Part shown: positions 10,001 through 16,979 of the stretch, one piece after another
How the letters are laid out: every line of letters begins with the position of its first letter
How positions within the stretch are numbered: the stretch's first letter is position 1
IMG/VR virus record: IMGVR_UViG_3300030616_000008
Coordinates: 1-43,203 of that record
Strand: one strand, 5' to 3'
Length of the DNA: 43,203 bases
DNA from: a virus
The notes under the pieces: generated by a model
Database searches by the model: none
The model's input: only the letters and a program-made list of their open reading frames with translations
What the model was told of the DNA's origin: nothing
Program-made: the position numbers and the translations under genes

Positions 10001-10959
10001 ATGCAGATGGACATAATATGAATGTATACTGGTCTACAAATGGTAGTGCTAATTATCAGACAAATTCTAGTGTTGGAAATGGTACATATCGTGATATTAA
10101 CTTTAGTTTTGCATCTTCATATAGTACTAAATATTATGTAAGAATAAATGTAAGTGATGGCATAGTAACTACACCAAGATGGTATTGCTTTACAACAAAG
10201 GCTGCACCATCACCACCAGCAGGAAATCCACCAGCATTTAGTAATGAATTTCCAGACAATAGAAGTAAGGGTGTATCATTAAAGCATACTGCATTTACTA
10301 TTGATATAAATGATGCAGAAGGGGATAGTTTCGACTGGACAATACAATCACGTGGTTTTTCATCATCAGCCAATGGTGCAAGTAATGGTACAAAATCACT
10401 TACAATGAATCTTCATCCAAATACAAATTATACAGTATATGTAAATGCTACAGATGGTGTATATACTAGAGAAACATTCTGGTTCTGTACAACATTTAAC
10501 TCTAGCATATCTGTTGATGGATTGAATAACGGTTATGTTACATTTAAAGGATGGTCTACAGCTGGTTATAATCAAGTATGGTGTAATAGCACTGGTGCAA
10601 GTGATGATACATTAAGATGTACAATAACATCAAATGAAACATACAAAATAACAAGAATGAACATAACAATACATGATATGAATGACACAGGTGCAGACAT
10701 ACCATCAGAGAACATACACGTATATGCAAGTATTGATAACATAACATATTACAACTTTAGTAACAATGCTGGAGATGGAACTGATGTAATGATTGACGCT
10801 TCAACATGGCTTGCAGGTGATGACCCATTTGAAATAACTACAAATACAACTATATATGTTAGATTTAAGCTTATAATACCTACAGGCTTAGCACAAGATA
10901 TGTATTATGGTGTGGGCGGGGATAGGTGGTCTATTACAATAACTAGAATGCCAAAATAA
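4006..10959 (+). CDS. Giant membrane-anchored multi-domain glycoprotein (putative host-binding fibre)
   Basis: 2,317 residues, 16% of the genome. Order: two N-terminal hydrophobic helices (about 2-21 and 34-54); a lectin-like beta region to ~220; an Ig/Fn3-like domain (224-327); an FG-GAP/VCBS-like propeller region (330-766) with calcium-loop motifs such as ADVNNDGKLEI and VDFDNDGYLDI; four more Ig-like domains (769-1195); a right-handed beta-helix of pectate-lyase type (about 1206-1650) beginning YYVGTNGSDS; four tandem ~103-residue repeats (1657-2065) each with WSTNGSANYQ; another Ig-like domain and a C-terminal beta domain. About a hundred N-X-S/T sequons are visible, so it is probably exported and glycosylated by an archaeal host. 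It likely binds the cell surface, either as a tail fibre or as a protein displayed on the infected cell. GGAGGT at 3993 sets the start. Confidence 0.7.
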   Translation: MEFILILAISLIAAASVVGIMYYYRDKLNTYKKQIIAILVAFGIISAPFMLMEGPESGEFGYNASGDGWTVINNRQVATWGLVSDGDGEVDCIYAYMHGYAGGSSQFDVKGALYTYNGDADPVDKIAETEEKTNLIIGDSVNRWVRLNFSSPPSVTNNTKYFIALMGNLDSGAGIGLMAQSGDSGYSVYCTQTYEDGFEDPWEDDTGSSYHRCLYALYTPSEAGWVNSNPVNLNPDPQNGNTSVDVQTKLRIVVNDLDDANQSMNITWSSNSSGTWQVFGINNSVSNGTYYQNNINFTGYGKKYYWNVSTNDGAGGWDNDSYSFTTRNILIEKWKFKIRDYAPNTYWGVNNTFTSRVIPIGANVIGNENMELFFSSGYYDSDTAKKWGIIVCVNGSDGTEIWNYSNVGIGCHACVELGDCDNDDDLEAIICGYYEVRCVHAENGTLLWNYTSTSRMDRPPIIYEIDGEDYVYHSINNFYDLSIPYLRKVYGSNGTEVVNVSTGQTPCNGGLAAADVNNDGKLEIISTSRDDPEGDGLQCYDENLNLLWSYDNVSCSGGTPAIVDFDNDGYLDILAFETSAGSAWIGVVDGETGNIMPGKWNSSENMTLYVHDTPTINDIDEDGDIEIYTQREGNDKIQVWDATNWKWETNLTEANNTKSLQNPVMANVLGDSSLEIIHSSSGSVYADRGLRFWNKTNNFIKQEVTAVFNYFIVDDCDNDNMNELFGFSTYNGVGGWVVAYDTDGETLGADIENMYYSKLRNSVEEFFSGNPPAIRNPNPDNLSIAIELTPILNVTVDDVDTNTLNVTWHSNSSGTWELFGINNSIDVSSGSVNIVQNNSNFSAYITKYYWSVNATDGIYWTNRTYSFTTKLTPYSNSPPVITPHYKFTNNSIDKRIDAVIKVNISDPNGNLTTVKWYRYWDGTYHHVQTNVSVGNETVSYDRVSVYWYHNDINWYVDVTDEYDNVSNYWQRFWTMYNVEPYVHDFTVNGTGNNSVDVIRWPRLEIEVNDNTSHMGDDFTVYWSTNGTGIYQANVSVYNGTYVDLNCSFADSYSTKYYVQIYANDTCNPQDEEGNTSRWYTFTTKAEPSGPPYVDLPPTISNPQPANNSWDVNRINHVAIDVADPNGNDSLSVKWYRWFSGWSLVQENTSFGSNGTCRWNHGDFGYGQEVRWYAEVSDGSGGSANTTNEWMIFHAENESAPPQYYSNIYYVGTNGSDSTGTGSKNNPWRHIDYAWESGTGPCIINIYAGTYDEKVYKDSSNDAIMSGNTTHPTIIRPFENDYVVWKEGNDSSDSGCLKTMRVHDLIVCGIHFKDGAYHGVFFGNSVSTYYAHNLSVIDCTFDNMSCSAIKFNGYSNRIRDVAVERCITDEINNCWSGVNSQEGISFSKTDWGRVNDTIMSNGHKNNIDVKSGSSHIEIYDCMINTSHGWTPVLVNPWNSGGGIYFDAYGSSSSWNSAHNNFIWGNFSCIHMGSELDDGSNAGCNNNTAYNNILIVNQSPHYAHFPAYLQGTQNPSSMEAQTRYCSFYGNTLIGGESSFGVYNDWEDIIGCNFSDNICEGPDTFSIRLQDGNSYPGLAVYNNLFNKTSEKYGEHPVNGSPLLKGSGSDPYNLSATSPAIDAGGDFGIYEDYAYTTRPINGVFDIGAYERLYVAGWVNTPPTQSDFRANGHTNNSGGVPRWPRLNITTADADGNATNIYWSTNGSANYQVNLSSANGTYRDLNFSFASSWNTKYYVTISVNDTHENVTRLYTFTTKPKPYVNLPPTQTDFKANGHANNSGGVPRWPRLNITTADPNGNTTNIYWSTNGSANYQSNLSVVNGTYRDLNFSFASSWDTKYYVEIAVNDGWENISRLYTFTTKPKPYVNSPPVQSDFKVNGTGNESTNVIRWPRINITTSDPNGNATNIYWSTNGSANYQSNLSSVNGTYRDLNFSFASAYDTKYYVAIAVNDGWENISKWYCFTTRLKPNPNDEPVQSDFKVNGTGNESTNVIRWPKINITISDADGHNMNVYWSTNGSANYQTNSSVGNGTYRDINFSFASSYSTKYYVRINVSDGIVTTPRWYCFTTKAAPSPPAGNPPAFSNEFPDNRSKGVSLKHTAFTIDINDAEGDSFDWTIQSRGFSSSANGASNGTKSLTMNLHPNTNYTVYVNATDGVYTRETFWFCTTFNSSISVDGLNNGYVTFKGWSTAGYNQVWCNSTGASDDTLRCTITSNETYKITRMNITIHDMNDTGADIPSENIHVYASIDNITYYNFSNNAGDGTDVMIDASTWLAGDDPFEITTNTTIYVRFKLIIPTGLAQDMYYGVGGDRWSITITRMPK

Positions 10960-10976
10960 AATAGAGGAGGCTTACA

Positions 10977-11927
10977 GTGAAACTTCTCAGAGTGATAGTT
11001 GTAGTGCTGTCTTTAATGACATTCATACATACTGTCGCTTCTGATGATACAACTTATGACTTTAACATTAAAGTAGATAACAGAGGTGAATATCAAGAAG
11101 ACACAGTATTTGTATTTTCAGTGAGTGTAGATGTAGAAGAAGATGCAACACCACCAAATACAGATACTACTTTCTATTTTAAAACTAGTGCTGATGTTAG
11201 AGTAGGTGGTTTATCAACAGAAGAAACAGTATATTTCAAAGTACGTGCAGAGGTAGTAAAATTAGCAAATCTAACAAACATGACAGTAAGACGTGGAGGT
11301 GTAGATTATTTCATATGGTATGGACAGAATGATACTAGAGCAACGTGGATTGTAAACAAACATTTCATTGGAGAAACAGGATATATTGCAAGATGGCTTC
11401 CAGATTATGTATATAACTATACAATAGATGGTGGAAATTATACAGGTAATATAACTCCAGATTGGAACGGAACCGATGACGGATTAAACAATAACAATGG
11501 TACAAACTGGCTAGTTAAAAGTGGATGGTATAAATATCAATTAAATGGAAGTGGAATAGATTTTAGAGTAAATACCTACGATGTAATAATGGTAGATTTA
11601 GGTGGCACAGGAACACTTACAATATCAATGCAAAATGACAGTGGATTTGACTATACAGCATCACGAAATATAACATTAACAAATCAAAGTGGAGCACCAC
11701 CATGCAGAAATTATGGTTATAATTATGTTGGGTATAGTGGTACACCAAAGAACGTTGAAGATTTAGTTACAATATCTACATTCCAATGGATAGCAAGATG
11801 GAATCAAACTACTCATGTATGGAATATATGGATAAAAGGTTTTCCATTTACACAAAATTATACAGTAAACTTATATGACGTTTTAGCCTTAAAAGTAGCA
11901 CAAACGAGATATTTAAATATAACGTAA
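10977..11927 (+). CDS. Secreted glycoprotein of unknown function
   Basis: 316 residues with GTG start after AGGAGG (10964). A cleavable signal peptide is clear (LLRVIVVVLSLMTFIHTVAS, residues 3-22). The mature part is beta-rich with many N-X-S/T sequons and resembles surface-layer-like archaeal proteins in composition. It is the last gene of the late block, 17 bases after the giant glycoprotein, and may be its partner. There is no membrane anchor at the C-terminus. Confidence 0.6.
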   Translation: MKLLRVIVVVLSLMTFIHTVASDDTTYDFNIKVDNRGEYQEDTVFVFSVSVDVEEDATPPNTDTTFYFKTSADVRVGGLSTEETVYFKVRAEVVKLANLTNMTVRRGGVDYFIWYGQNDTRATWIVNKHFIGETGYIARWLPDYVYNYTIDGGNYTGNITPDWNGTDDGLNNNNGTNWLVKSGWYKYQLNGSGIDFRVNTYDVIMVDLGGTGTLTISMQNDSGFDYTASRNITLTNQSGAPPCRNYGYNYVGYSGTPKNVEDLVTISTFQWIARWNQTTHVWNIWIKGFPFTQNYTVNLYDVLALKVAQTRYLNIT

Positions 11928-11931
11928 AAGT

Positions 11932-12086
11932 AAAAAACATACATCCCTGCAACCCAGATGTAAAACGTGGTAATGACTCTAGGTTACACTTTTAAGGTTT
12001 TTTTACCTTATGCAACATTTATTAAAATTTTAAAAAAAAAAATACTTGATTAAAAAAAAGAAAAAAGTGTAACCTACCCTGCAACC
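11932..12086. repeat. Boundary element copy A (convergent hub; likely two-way terminator)
   Basis: This lies between the ends of the late and early blocks. A left arm, AAAAAACATACATCCCTGCA then ACCCAG (11932-11957), matches copy B at 28111-28136. A perfect 13-bp inverted repeat follows: AGGTTACACTTTT at 11981-11993 and its complement at 12063-12075. The 69-base spacer has T tracts for plus-strand transcripts and long A tracts (T tracts on the minus strand). CCCTGCAACC occurs on both flanks (11945 and 12077). Since both blocks end here it would work as a two-way U-tract terminator, but copy B sits where transcription diverges, so another role (origin, terminus or protein binding) is possible. 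Confidence 0.75.
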
Positions 12087-12113
12087 AAAATACACTTCAG
12101 ATTTACTCTCGTT

Positions 12114-12653
12114 TTATCCATCATCAGTATTAAATTTATTCATTGTGAAATTACTGAACATATCTTGTTTGAATTCTAGTCTAAAATTACTTCCTATTTT
12201 TTTCATGCAATCATTTATGCTTTCTTCCATTTCTGGCTCATAGAATATTAAGTCAATCTTCTTACATTTTGGACAGCGTAAATAGTGTCCATTATGTATT
12301 CCATTAAACGTTACATCTTCACAGCCACAATGTGAACATGAATATTTCATCTTTTTTATTTTTACTTCATCTAGTAATGTCTTTATGAATAGTTGTAAGA
12401 ATACAGCTTGTTTTCTACGTCTTATCCTTGGATTAGTTTCTGCTGATTTACATTCTGGGTCTTTATCTAGTATATCTTTACAGTCAGTATAATATTTTAC
12501 GTTGAATTTATCAAAGTCGCATTCTATTACGTTTCCTTCTTTTCCTTCTGCAACTTCAATAAAATGTTGTAGCCACTTTCTTAACTCTGCTTCAATATGT
12601 TCTTTATCTTCGCAAAGTAATATCCAATCTTTAACTTTCTTAAGCTTTGTCAT
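12114..12653 (-). CDS. Zinc-ribbon protein of unknown function
   Basis: 179 residues, last gene of the early block. A charged helical N-terminal half is followed by a zinc ribbon (CSHCGCEDVTF...YLRCPKCKK, about residues 105-131) and a helical tail. The ribbon type occurs in transcription and replication factors, but no other motif defines a role. It overlaps the previous gene by 4 bases (ATGA), so expression is coupled. Confidence 0.6.
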   Translation of the reverse strand: MTKLKKVKDWILLCEDKEHIEAELRKWLQHFIEVAEGKEGNVIECDFDKFNVKYYTDCKDILDKDPECKSAETNPRIRRRKQAVFLQLFIKTLLDEVKIKKMKYSCSHCGCEDVTFNGIHNGHYLRCPKCKKIDLIFYEPEMEESINDCMKKIGSNFRLEFKQDMFSNFTMNKFNTDDG

Positions 12654-13114
12654 TTACGATATCTCCTTCTATATTCTTCTTTTGCTTCTATTATTGTATC
12701 ATCACAATCACCTATAAACTTACTACATAATATTTCTGATGGTTCTCCTAGTACTAACATTCTATGTAAATCTTCTATTAATAGATATGCTATTTCTGAT
12801 ATTTCTGAATCTGAAAACATGCCTGGCTTTTCTATTTCACTAAACCGTCTTTTAAGTAATTTAGTTAATTCTTTTTCTGCTTTCTCTTTAAACATTCTGC
12901 AATCACCGTTATTTATTTTATTGCATTCTTCATATTCACAATCTATTTCTCCATTTACACATGATATTTTAGTTTTTGCTGTTGCCTTACAAAGTGCCGT
13001 TAAAGTACTATACATATCTTCATATCGAGCTATGTAATTTGCACAGTTCTTACATATAGTTTTACATTCCTTTGGAAATGGTTTTCCATTATCTTGGTTT
13101 GATTCTACACTCAT
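12650..13114 (-). CDS. Cysteine-rich protein of unknown function
   Basis: 154 residues. The first ~75 hold nine cysteines, in patterns such as CKTICKNC and CEYEEC, that could bind one or two metal sites; the rest is acidic and helical with ILCSKFIGDCDD near the end. AAGGAGGTAAAATTAG before the ATG is a clear ribosome site. I do not recognise the family. Confidence 0.55.
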   Translation of the reverse strand: MSVESNQDNGKPFPKECKTICKNCANYIARYEDMYSTLTALCKATAKTKISCVNGEIDCEYEECNKINNGDCRMFKEKAEKELTKLLKRRFSEIEKPGMFSDSEISEIAYLLIEDLHRMLVLGEPSEILCSKFIGDCDDTIIEAKEEYRRRYRK

Positions 13115-13211
13115 CTAATTTTACCTCCTTAAATATATATTCTATTGCTTCTTTCGATGTTGTTAATTTTATATCTGTTGGACAACTTGCAATAGGTATT
13201 AATTTAGCCAA
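13089..13211 (-). CDS. Small protein with TTG start
   Basis: 40 residues beginning TTG GCT AAA, with AAGGAGGT 5 bases upstream (13218-13225). No ATG is available in the frame. The sequence (AKLIPIASCPTDIKLTTSKE) is not low-complexity, and the gene overlaps the next start by 26 bases. Function unknown. Confidence 0.5.
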   Translation of the reverse strand: MAKLIPIASCPTDIKLTTSKEAIEYIFKEVKLDECRIKPR

Positions 13212-13223
13212 TTTTTAACCTCC

Positions 13224-13655
13224 TTAAAATAATACAATACATATTACTATACCAGTGAATATAGTAAATATATATACTACATTCTTAAAGAACATATACG
13301 TTTTCAATAGTAATTCATCTCTGTATGCTAATTCATATAATCCATAACAATACTGCATTAACATTATTGGAAATATTGATATTGTATATGTAGAATTAGC
13401 CAATATTGTCAGAGCTGTTGGTATCATCAGAATTGTTCCAGAAAATAGTCCACCTGCTACAAGGAATATCCTACGTTCCTGTTCTGTTAATGTACCTGCA
13501 TATGTTGTTCTTAATGATGGAATCTTTCCATGCCACCATAGTTCTATTTTTGCTGGTTTATCTGTATAATGTTCTGCTGTCATCTTATGTCCTATTTCGT
13601 GTACAATCATTGATATGAAAAAGTATAGTATAAATAAGATTATCTCTACAATCAT
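13224..13655 (-). CDS. M50-like membrane metalloprotease candidate
   Basis: 143 residues, four or so hydrophobic helices. The first helix carries IVHEIGHKMTAEHY, the HExxH zinc-binding motif placed at a membrane segment as in site-2 proteases (M50). The later NxxPxxxLDG motif of classic M50 enzymes is not obvious; YGLYELAYRDE (about 103-113) is the only acidic candidate for a third ligand. It may be a reduced intramembrane protease that cuts a host or viral membrane protein, or a degenerate homologue. It overlaps the helicase gene by 4 bases (ATGA). Confidence 0.6.
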   Translation of the reverse strand: MIVEIILFILYFFISMIVHEIGHKMTAEHYTDKPAKIELWWHGKIPSLRTTYAGTLTEQERRIFLVAGGLFSGTILMIPTALTILANSTYTISIFPIMLMQYCYGLYELAYRDELLLKTYMFFKNVVYIFTIFTGIVICIVLF

Positions 13656-15106
13656 TTTTCACCTCCTTTTCTTTCATCTTTTAATTCACCTTGTTCTAAT
13701 TTATTTAGAAAATCATCTACTGGTGAATAACTATCTTTCCAACGTAGATTTTCATATACTCTACTAGTTTGACCTATTCTTTTTTCAACTTTTATTTTTA
13801 CTGTATCTAATATATCTATCAATCTTCTACTAAACAAAGTTTTAGTCATATATGGAAATGATTTTTCCTTTGCCCATTTAACATATCTTTTGTATACATC
13901 TTCAGTGCTTACTGTGCAATCGCTGTCTTCAACTAGATATTCTTCTATAAATGCAACTTCTGGATTTGATAACAATTCATAAAGTTCATCATCTTCATAC
14001 AAATCTGTTTTTGTAAAGTCTCCATTTTGTCGGAGTCTGTATAAGCCTTGGATTGCCCAATTAAAGAGTCCTGACCGTTCATCTTCTGTGCATATTATGT
14101 CTGCAAGCCCAATCTTGGTCTTACTATCTCCTCTTGGAAACGTCCTTGAAAATATTATTATTTTCCACCTCTGGTAAAACGCATAACTTGTATCATTAGT
14201 CTTTGGAATCTCGTTTGCATTGAATATTAACTTTGCATAGTTTTTGAAATTGAATGTTCCCATGTATTTGTACATACCTGATATATCGTCATCACCAGTT
14301 AATGCTTTAAATCTTGCTGAGTCTGATATTGTCCGTGATGATATTTCAGTGCAAATGTTAGCCATTTTTCCATACAAGTCTGCCGTTGCAAATCTATCAG
14401 ATACTAAGTCATGTAGTTCTCGTGTGCTATAGTTATCTTTTCCTATAAGTTTCTTTAAAAGATTTACACACGTTGATTTACCATTTCTTCCTCTACCATA
14501 CAATATAAATGCTACAGGATAATGGTACTTTCTAAATAGTGTATATCCAAACATCTCTTGTACAACGTCTATGTATTTCTTATACTTGCCTGGAAATATC
14601 TCTTTCATGAACTGTTTTATCTTTGGACAATCTTTATCTTTATCGTATGTTACTGGTAATTGATTTACAAATCCATATTTTGGACTATGTGGTAATAGCT
14701 TGTCGTTGTCTATATCGTATACACCATTTTTAAGACATAGAAAATTCAAATCTGGTTCAAATTCATCTCTATAATGTATGCTGTCGTCTTTTATAAAAGT
14801 TAGCGTTTCTGATTTTCTTATGTTATTAGTCTTTTCTTCTAAAAGTTCGTTTATAAGTTTGCGTATTATTGCTTCTCCACCGCGATGATAGTATCCTTTT
14901 TTATAATATACTATCTCTGATTTGTTCGTTGTTTTGTCCACAAGCGTTTTGAAGTGATAACCATATTCTTTCATTATCATCTTCGCAAGATTCGCTGTAG
15001 TAACTTTTATTCTACCACTAGGCGTTTCTTGGTATACATCGTACTCTCGTAATAGGTCTTCTACTTTTGCTCTACGTAACAGATATTCAACTGCGTTTAC
15101 TGCCAC
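13652..15106 (-). CDS. SF3 helicase, D5/P4-type replication protein
   Basis: 484 residues. A D5_N-like region (about 60-190, with LCLKNGVYDI) precedes an SF3 ATPase core: Walker A YGRGRNGKST (203-212), the B region around KMANICTEISS (247-257), motif C LIFNANEIP (293-301) and an arginine in YQRW (313). A winged-helix-like end follows. Such proteins open DNA and drive replication in poxviruses, P4-like elements and many archaeal viruses. The primase domain found in longer relatives is absent from the first 60 residues, so priming must come from the host or another gene. GTG start with AGAGGAA upstream. Confidence 0.88.
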   Translation of the reverse strand: MAVNAVEYLLRRAKVEDLLREYDVYQETPSGRIKVTTANLAKMIMKEYGYHFKTLVDKTTNKSEIVYYKKGYYHRGGEAIIRKLINELLEEKTNNIRKSETLTFIKDDSIHYRDEFEPDLNFLCLKNGVYDIDNDKLLPHSPKYGFVNQLPVTYDKDKDCPKIKQFMKEIFPGKYKKYIDVVQEMFGYTLFRKYHYPVAFILYGRGRNGKSTCVNLLKKLIGKDNYSTRELHDLVSDRFATADLYGKMANICTEISSRTISDSARFKALTGDDDISGMYKYMGTFNFKNYAKLIFNANEIPKTNDTSYAFYQRWKIIIFSRTFPRGDSKTKIGLADIICTEDERSGLFNWAIQGLYRLRQNGDFTKTDLYEDDELYELLSNPEVAFIEEYLVEDSDCTVSTEDVYKRYVKWAKEKSFPYMTKTLFSRRLIDILDTVKIKVEKRIGQTSRVYENLRWKDSYSPVDDFLNKLEQGELKDERKGGEK

Positions 15107-15257
15107 AGTATTTTTCCTCTACTATTGCATCTACGTTGTCATACTGATGTTTTTTACATAAAAAGTATTTATACGACTCTCCATTACACGTATAAACACC
15201 ATCAACTACTGCTTTATCTCCACACACTATACATCTGCTTTCCAATACTATTATCAT
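15087..15257 (-). CDS. Small zinc-binding protein
   Basis: 56 residues with CIVCGDKAVVDG...CNGE...FLCKKHQ, an HIT/treble-clef-like spacing of metal ligands. GAGGTGAGCA before the ATG is a good ribosome site. It overlaps the helicase start by 20 bases, so the two are probably translated together. Confidence 0.6.
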   Translation of the reverse strand: MIIVLESRCIVCGDKAVVDGVYTCNGESYKYFLCKKHQYDNVDAIVEEKYCGSKRS

Positions 15258-15272
15258 TGCTCACCTCACTCA

Positions 15273-15425
15273 TCATTCATCTTCATTCTTACTAATTCTT
15301 TTACCTTTTCTTGTGAAAAAATCACTATGAAGTTCATTTTTTGTATGACGTCTACATATTTCACACCAATATTTATTAGTGTTGCATCTATATTTATTAA
15401 GACATTTTACATCTTCTAACTTCAT
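15273..15425 (-). CDS. Small cysteine-containing protein
   Basis: 50 residues, ATG start with GAGGTAAC upstream. Cysteines are in CLNKYRC and WCEICRRH, enough for a single zinc site; the C-terminus is basic. Part of the run of tiny overlapping genes upstream of the helicase. No known function. Confidence 0.55.
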   Translation of the reverse strand: MKLEDVKCLNKYRCNTNKYWCEICRRHTKNELHSDFFTRKGKRISKNEDE

Positions 15426-15442
15426 ATGGTGTTACCTCTCAT

Positions 15443-15643
15443 TTATTGAGACTTTTTATGTCTTTTAACTTCATCTGGCATTACCTCTTGATTTGTGAAA
15501 AATAAATACCAAAATTCTGAGTCTGTACTTATCACTTCATCACCATCGTCTAATATTATGTATTTTCCTGATGGTTTTGTAACAGTTGGTATGTTATCTT
15601 CTAGTATTTCTTTCTCTAAATCGTCTAGTTCGTCGTCACTCAT
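15443..15643 (-). CDS. Small acidic protein
   Basis: 66 residues beginning MSDDELDDLEKEI. The start at 15643 is chosen for AAGGAGAG 8 bases upstream; the frame extends to 15706 but that part lies inside the glutaredoxin-like gene. Acidic N-terminus, then a beta-like YIILDDGDEVISTDSEFWY segment. Unknown function. Confidence 0.55.
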   Translation of the reverse strand: MSDDELDDLEKEILEDNIPTVTKPSGKYIILDDGDEVISTDSEFWYLFFTNQEVMPDEVKRHKKSQ

Positions 15644-16029
15644 TTTGTATCTCTCCTTATTAATTCCATTGAACGTAATGCTGACATTATCTCTGATATA
15701 CCACATAGTTTTCTACCATCAGGTGTTATCACAAATGGTGCTAATTTTGGTTTCTTTCCAAACTTTATTTTATTTCTCATTAATATTTTTTTCAAATCGA
15801 ATATTGTAACTTCTTTATAATCATATTCTACGTTTAATTCATCTAATGCTTTTAATAGTTGCTTACAATTATGACACGTTGCTAGTCCAAATACTTGAAA
15901 CTTTGTAAGTATGTCATCACGTTTCTTTTTACACACTATGCAAGTTCCATTGTCATCTAATTCTTCTGGTGTCAATCCTGTGATATGTGATTTTAGATGT
16001 TCAAACCATATCTCATCTTTGGTTTTCAT
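15640..16029 (-). CDS. Glutaredoxin-like thiol-disulfide protein
   Basis: 129 residues. A CIVCKKK pair is followed by a thioredoxin-fold domain: beta strand FQVFGL, active site ATCHNC, helix KQLLKALDELNVEY, and the cis-proline segment APFVITPDG. This is the glutaredoxin/NrdH layout of about 75 residues, so it could reduce host ribonucleotide reductase or another disulfide during infection. Start at 16029 (ATG); an in-frame GTG at 16038 is possible. It overlaps both neighbours by 4 bases. Confidence 0.75.
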   Translation of the reverse strand: MKTKDEIWFEHLKSHITGLTPEELDDNGTCIVCKKKRDDILTKFQVFGLATCHNCKQLLKALDELNVEYDYKEVTIFDLKKILMRNKIKFGKKPKLAPFVITPDGRKLCGISEIMSALRSMELIRRDTK

Positions 16030-16163
16030 CCTATCCACACTCTATCGTCTAATTCTCTGATATATGTTATAGTACCACCTGTATGGTAAGGGTCTGATAC
16101 ATATTCAACTTCTTTATCTGGGTCACATTTCTGTAGTAATTCAATCAGCTTATCTACTTTCAA
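16026..16163 (-). CDS. Small conserved phage-type protein with TTG start
   Basis: 45 residues starting TTG AAA GTA GAT, with a strong AGGAGGTG site 4 bases upstream. The opening MKVDKLIELLQKCDPDKEVEY fits a widespread small phage family with the pattern LIxLLxxxDPDxEV. Function of that family is unknown. No ATG exists in the frame, so the TTG start is well supported. Confidence 0.65.
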   Translation of the reverse strand: MKVDKLIELLQKCDPDKEVEYVSDPYHTGGTITYIRELDDRVWIG

Positions 16164-16443
16164 TTTTCCACCTCCTAAATTCACTCTTTATCTTTTCAAT
16201 ATAATATGAATGTTGTCTATTAAACCAAGCTGGTTTATAGTCTGGTAATAAAATCTCGTTTTCCATCATATCGAATCTTATAAACTTACGCCAATCTTGG
16301 TATATGGGAATATTCACTAAAATCTTATAATGTACTATTATTTCATCATGGTCGCTATCTTCATTTAGGAAATAGACGTTTCCATTTTTACAGCATAAAC
16401 CTTTTATTCTTTTCTCTGTTTGCATGATACTATCGTTTTCCAA
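16150..16443 (-). CDS. Unknown protein
   Basis: 97 residues from TTG at 16443, or 91 from ATG at 16425; neither has a strong ribosome site. Beta-rich middle (NVYFLNEDSDHDEIIVHYKIL) and a basic, aromatic end. It overlaps the preceding zinc gene by 22-40 bases. Unknown function. Confidence 0.5.
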   Translation of the reverse strand: MENDSIMQTEKRIKGLCCKNGNVYFLNEDSDHDEIIVHYKILVNIPIYQDWRKFIRFDMMENEILLPDYKPAWFNRQHSYYIEKIKSEFRRWKIESR

Positions 16444-16571
16444 TGACCACAGCTTAAACCAAACTGTAGTGCTACTGTTTTTCCATCTTCATGTATTCTC
16501 ATATGTAATATTCTTTTATCTTTAAGGCAATCTATACATACAGTACTCATTGTTCTGAAAATGTAATCCAC
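16404..16571 (-). CDS. Small zinc-ribbon protein
   Basis: 55 residues from GTG at 16571, or 48 from ATG at 16550. It has CIDCLKDKR...LSCGHWKT...SC, a typical one-zinc ribbon of nucleic-acid or ubiquitin-like adaptor type. It starts one base after the previous stop. Unknown role. Confidence 0.55.
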   Translation of the reverse strand: MDYIFRTMSTVCIDCLKDKRILHMRIHEDGKTVALQFGLSCGHWKTIVSCKQRKE

Positions 16572-16572
16572 A

Positions 16573-16737
16573 TCAACACCTATTCATGTATTCTCTAGCA
16601 CGTTTCTCTATGTATTGTCTCCTTTCTAAAGCCAATGCGTTAATTCTGTCTTTATTCTTTGCGTAATATTCTTTTTTATTCTTTCTAACTTTTTCACGAT
16701 GTCGCTGTCTATAACGTTTGGATGATATTCTTGACAT
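16573..16737 (-). CDS. Small basic helical protein
   Basis: 54 residues, rich in Arg/Lys and Tyr (EYYAKNKDRINALALERRQY). This pattern matches the basic helical N-terminal extension seen on many phage HNH endonucleases, but no HNH domain follows. It may bind DNA or RNA. Good site GGGAGGCAT upstream; overlaps neither neighbour. Confidence 0.55.
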   Translation of the reverse strand: MSRISSKRYRQRHREKVRKNKKEYYAKNKDRINALALERRQYIEKRAREYMNRC

Positions 16738-16738
16738 A

Positions 16739-16879
16739 TTATGCCTCCCTTACTACCATCAATTCGTAAGGCTTAAATACTTTCTGTATCACTTTTTCAA
16801 TTTGGTCTGTGCTTGGTCTTTCTATATCTTTTATTATAATCAAAAACCTCGTTTCATATATTTCTTTATCGTCTGACAT
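16739..16879 (-). CDS. Small unknown protein
   Basis: 46 residues, ATG after GAAGGAGGATG. Pattern TRFLIIIKDIERPSTDQIEKVIQKVF suggests a small beta-alpha fold. It overlaps the preceding gene's end by 40 bases in another frame. Unknown function. Confidence 0.5.
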   Translation of the reverse strand: MSDDKEIYETRFLIIIKDIERPSTDQIEKVIQKVFKPYELMVVREA

Positions 16880-16977
16880 ATTTCATCCTCCTTCATATTT
16901 CCATAACAAAGTTTTTTCATTTCACATTCCATACATATATCTGTTCTTGGGTGTGAACACATTGGTTCTTCTACCAT
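16840..16977 (-). CDS. Small cysteine-rich protein
   Basis: 45 residues with CSHPRTDICMECEMKKLC, able to bind one metal ion. Its start lies 3 bases after the stop of the gene before it in transcription order. Its last part is also read in another frame as the start of the next gene. Function unknown. Confidence 0.5.
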   Translation of the reverse strand: MVEEPMCSHPRTDICMECEMKKLCYGNMKEDEICQTIKKYMKRGF

Positions 16978-16979
16978 AT

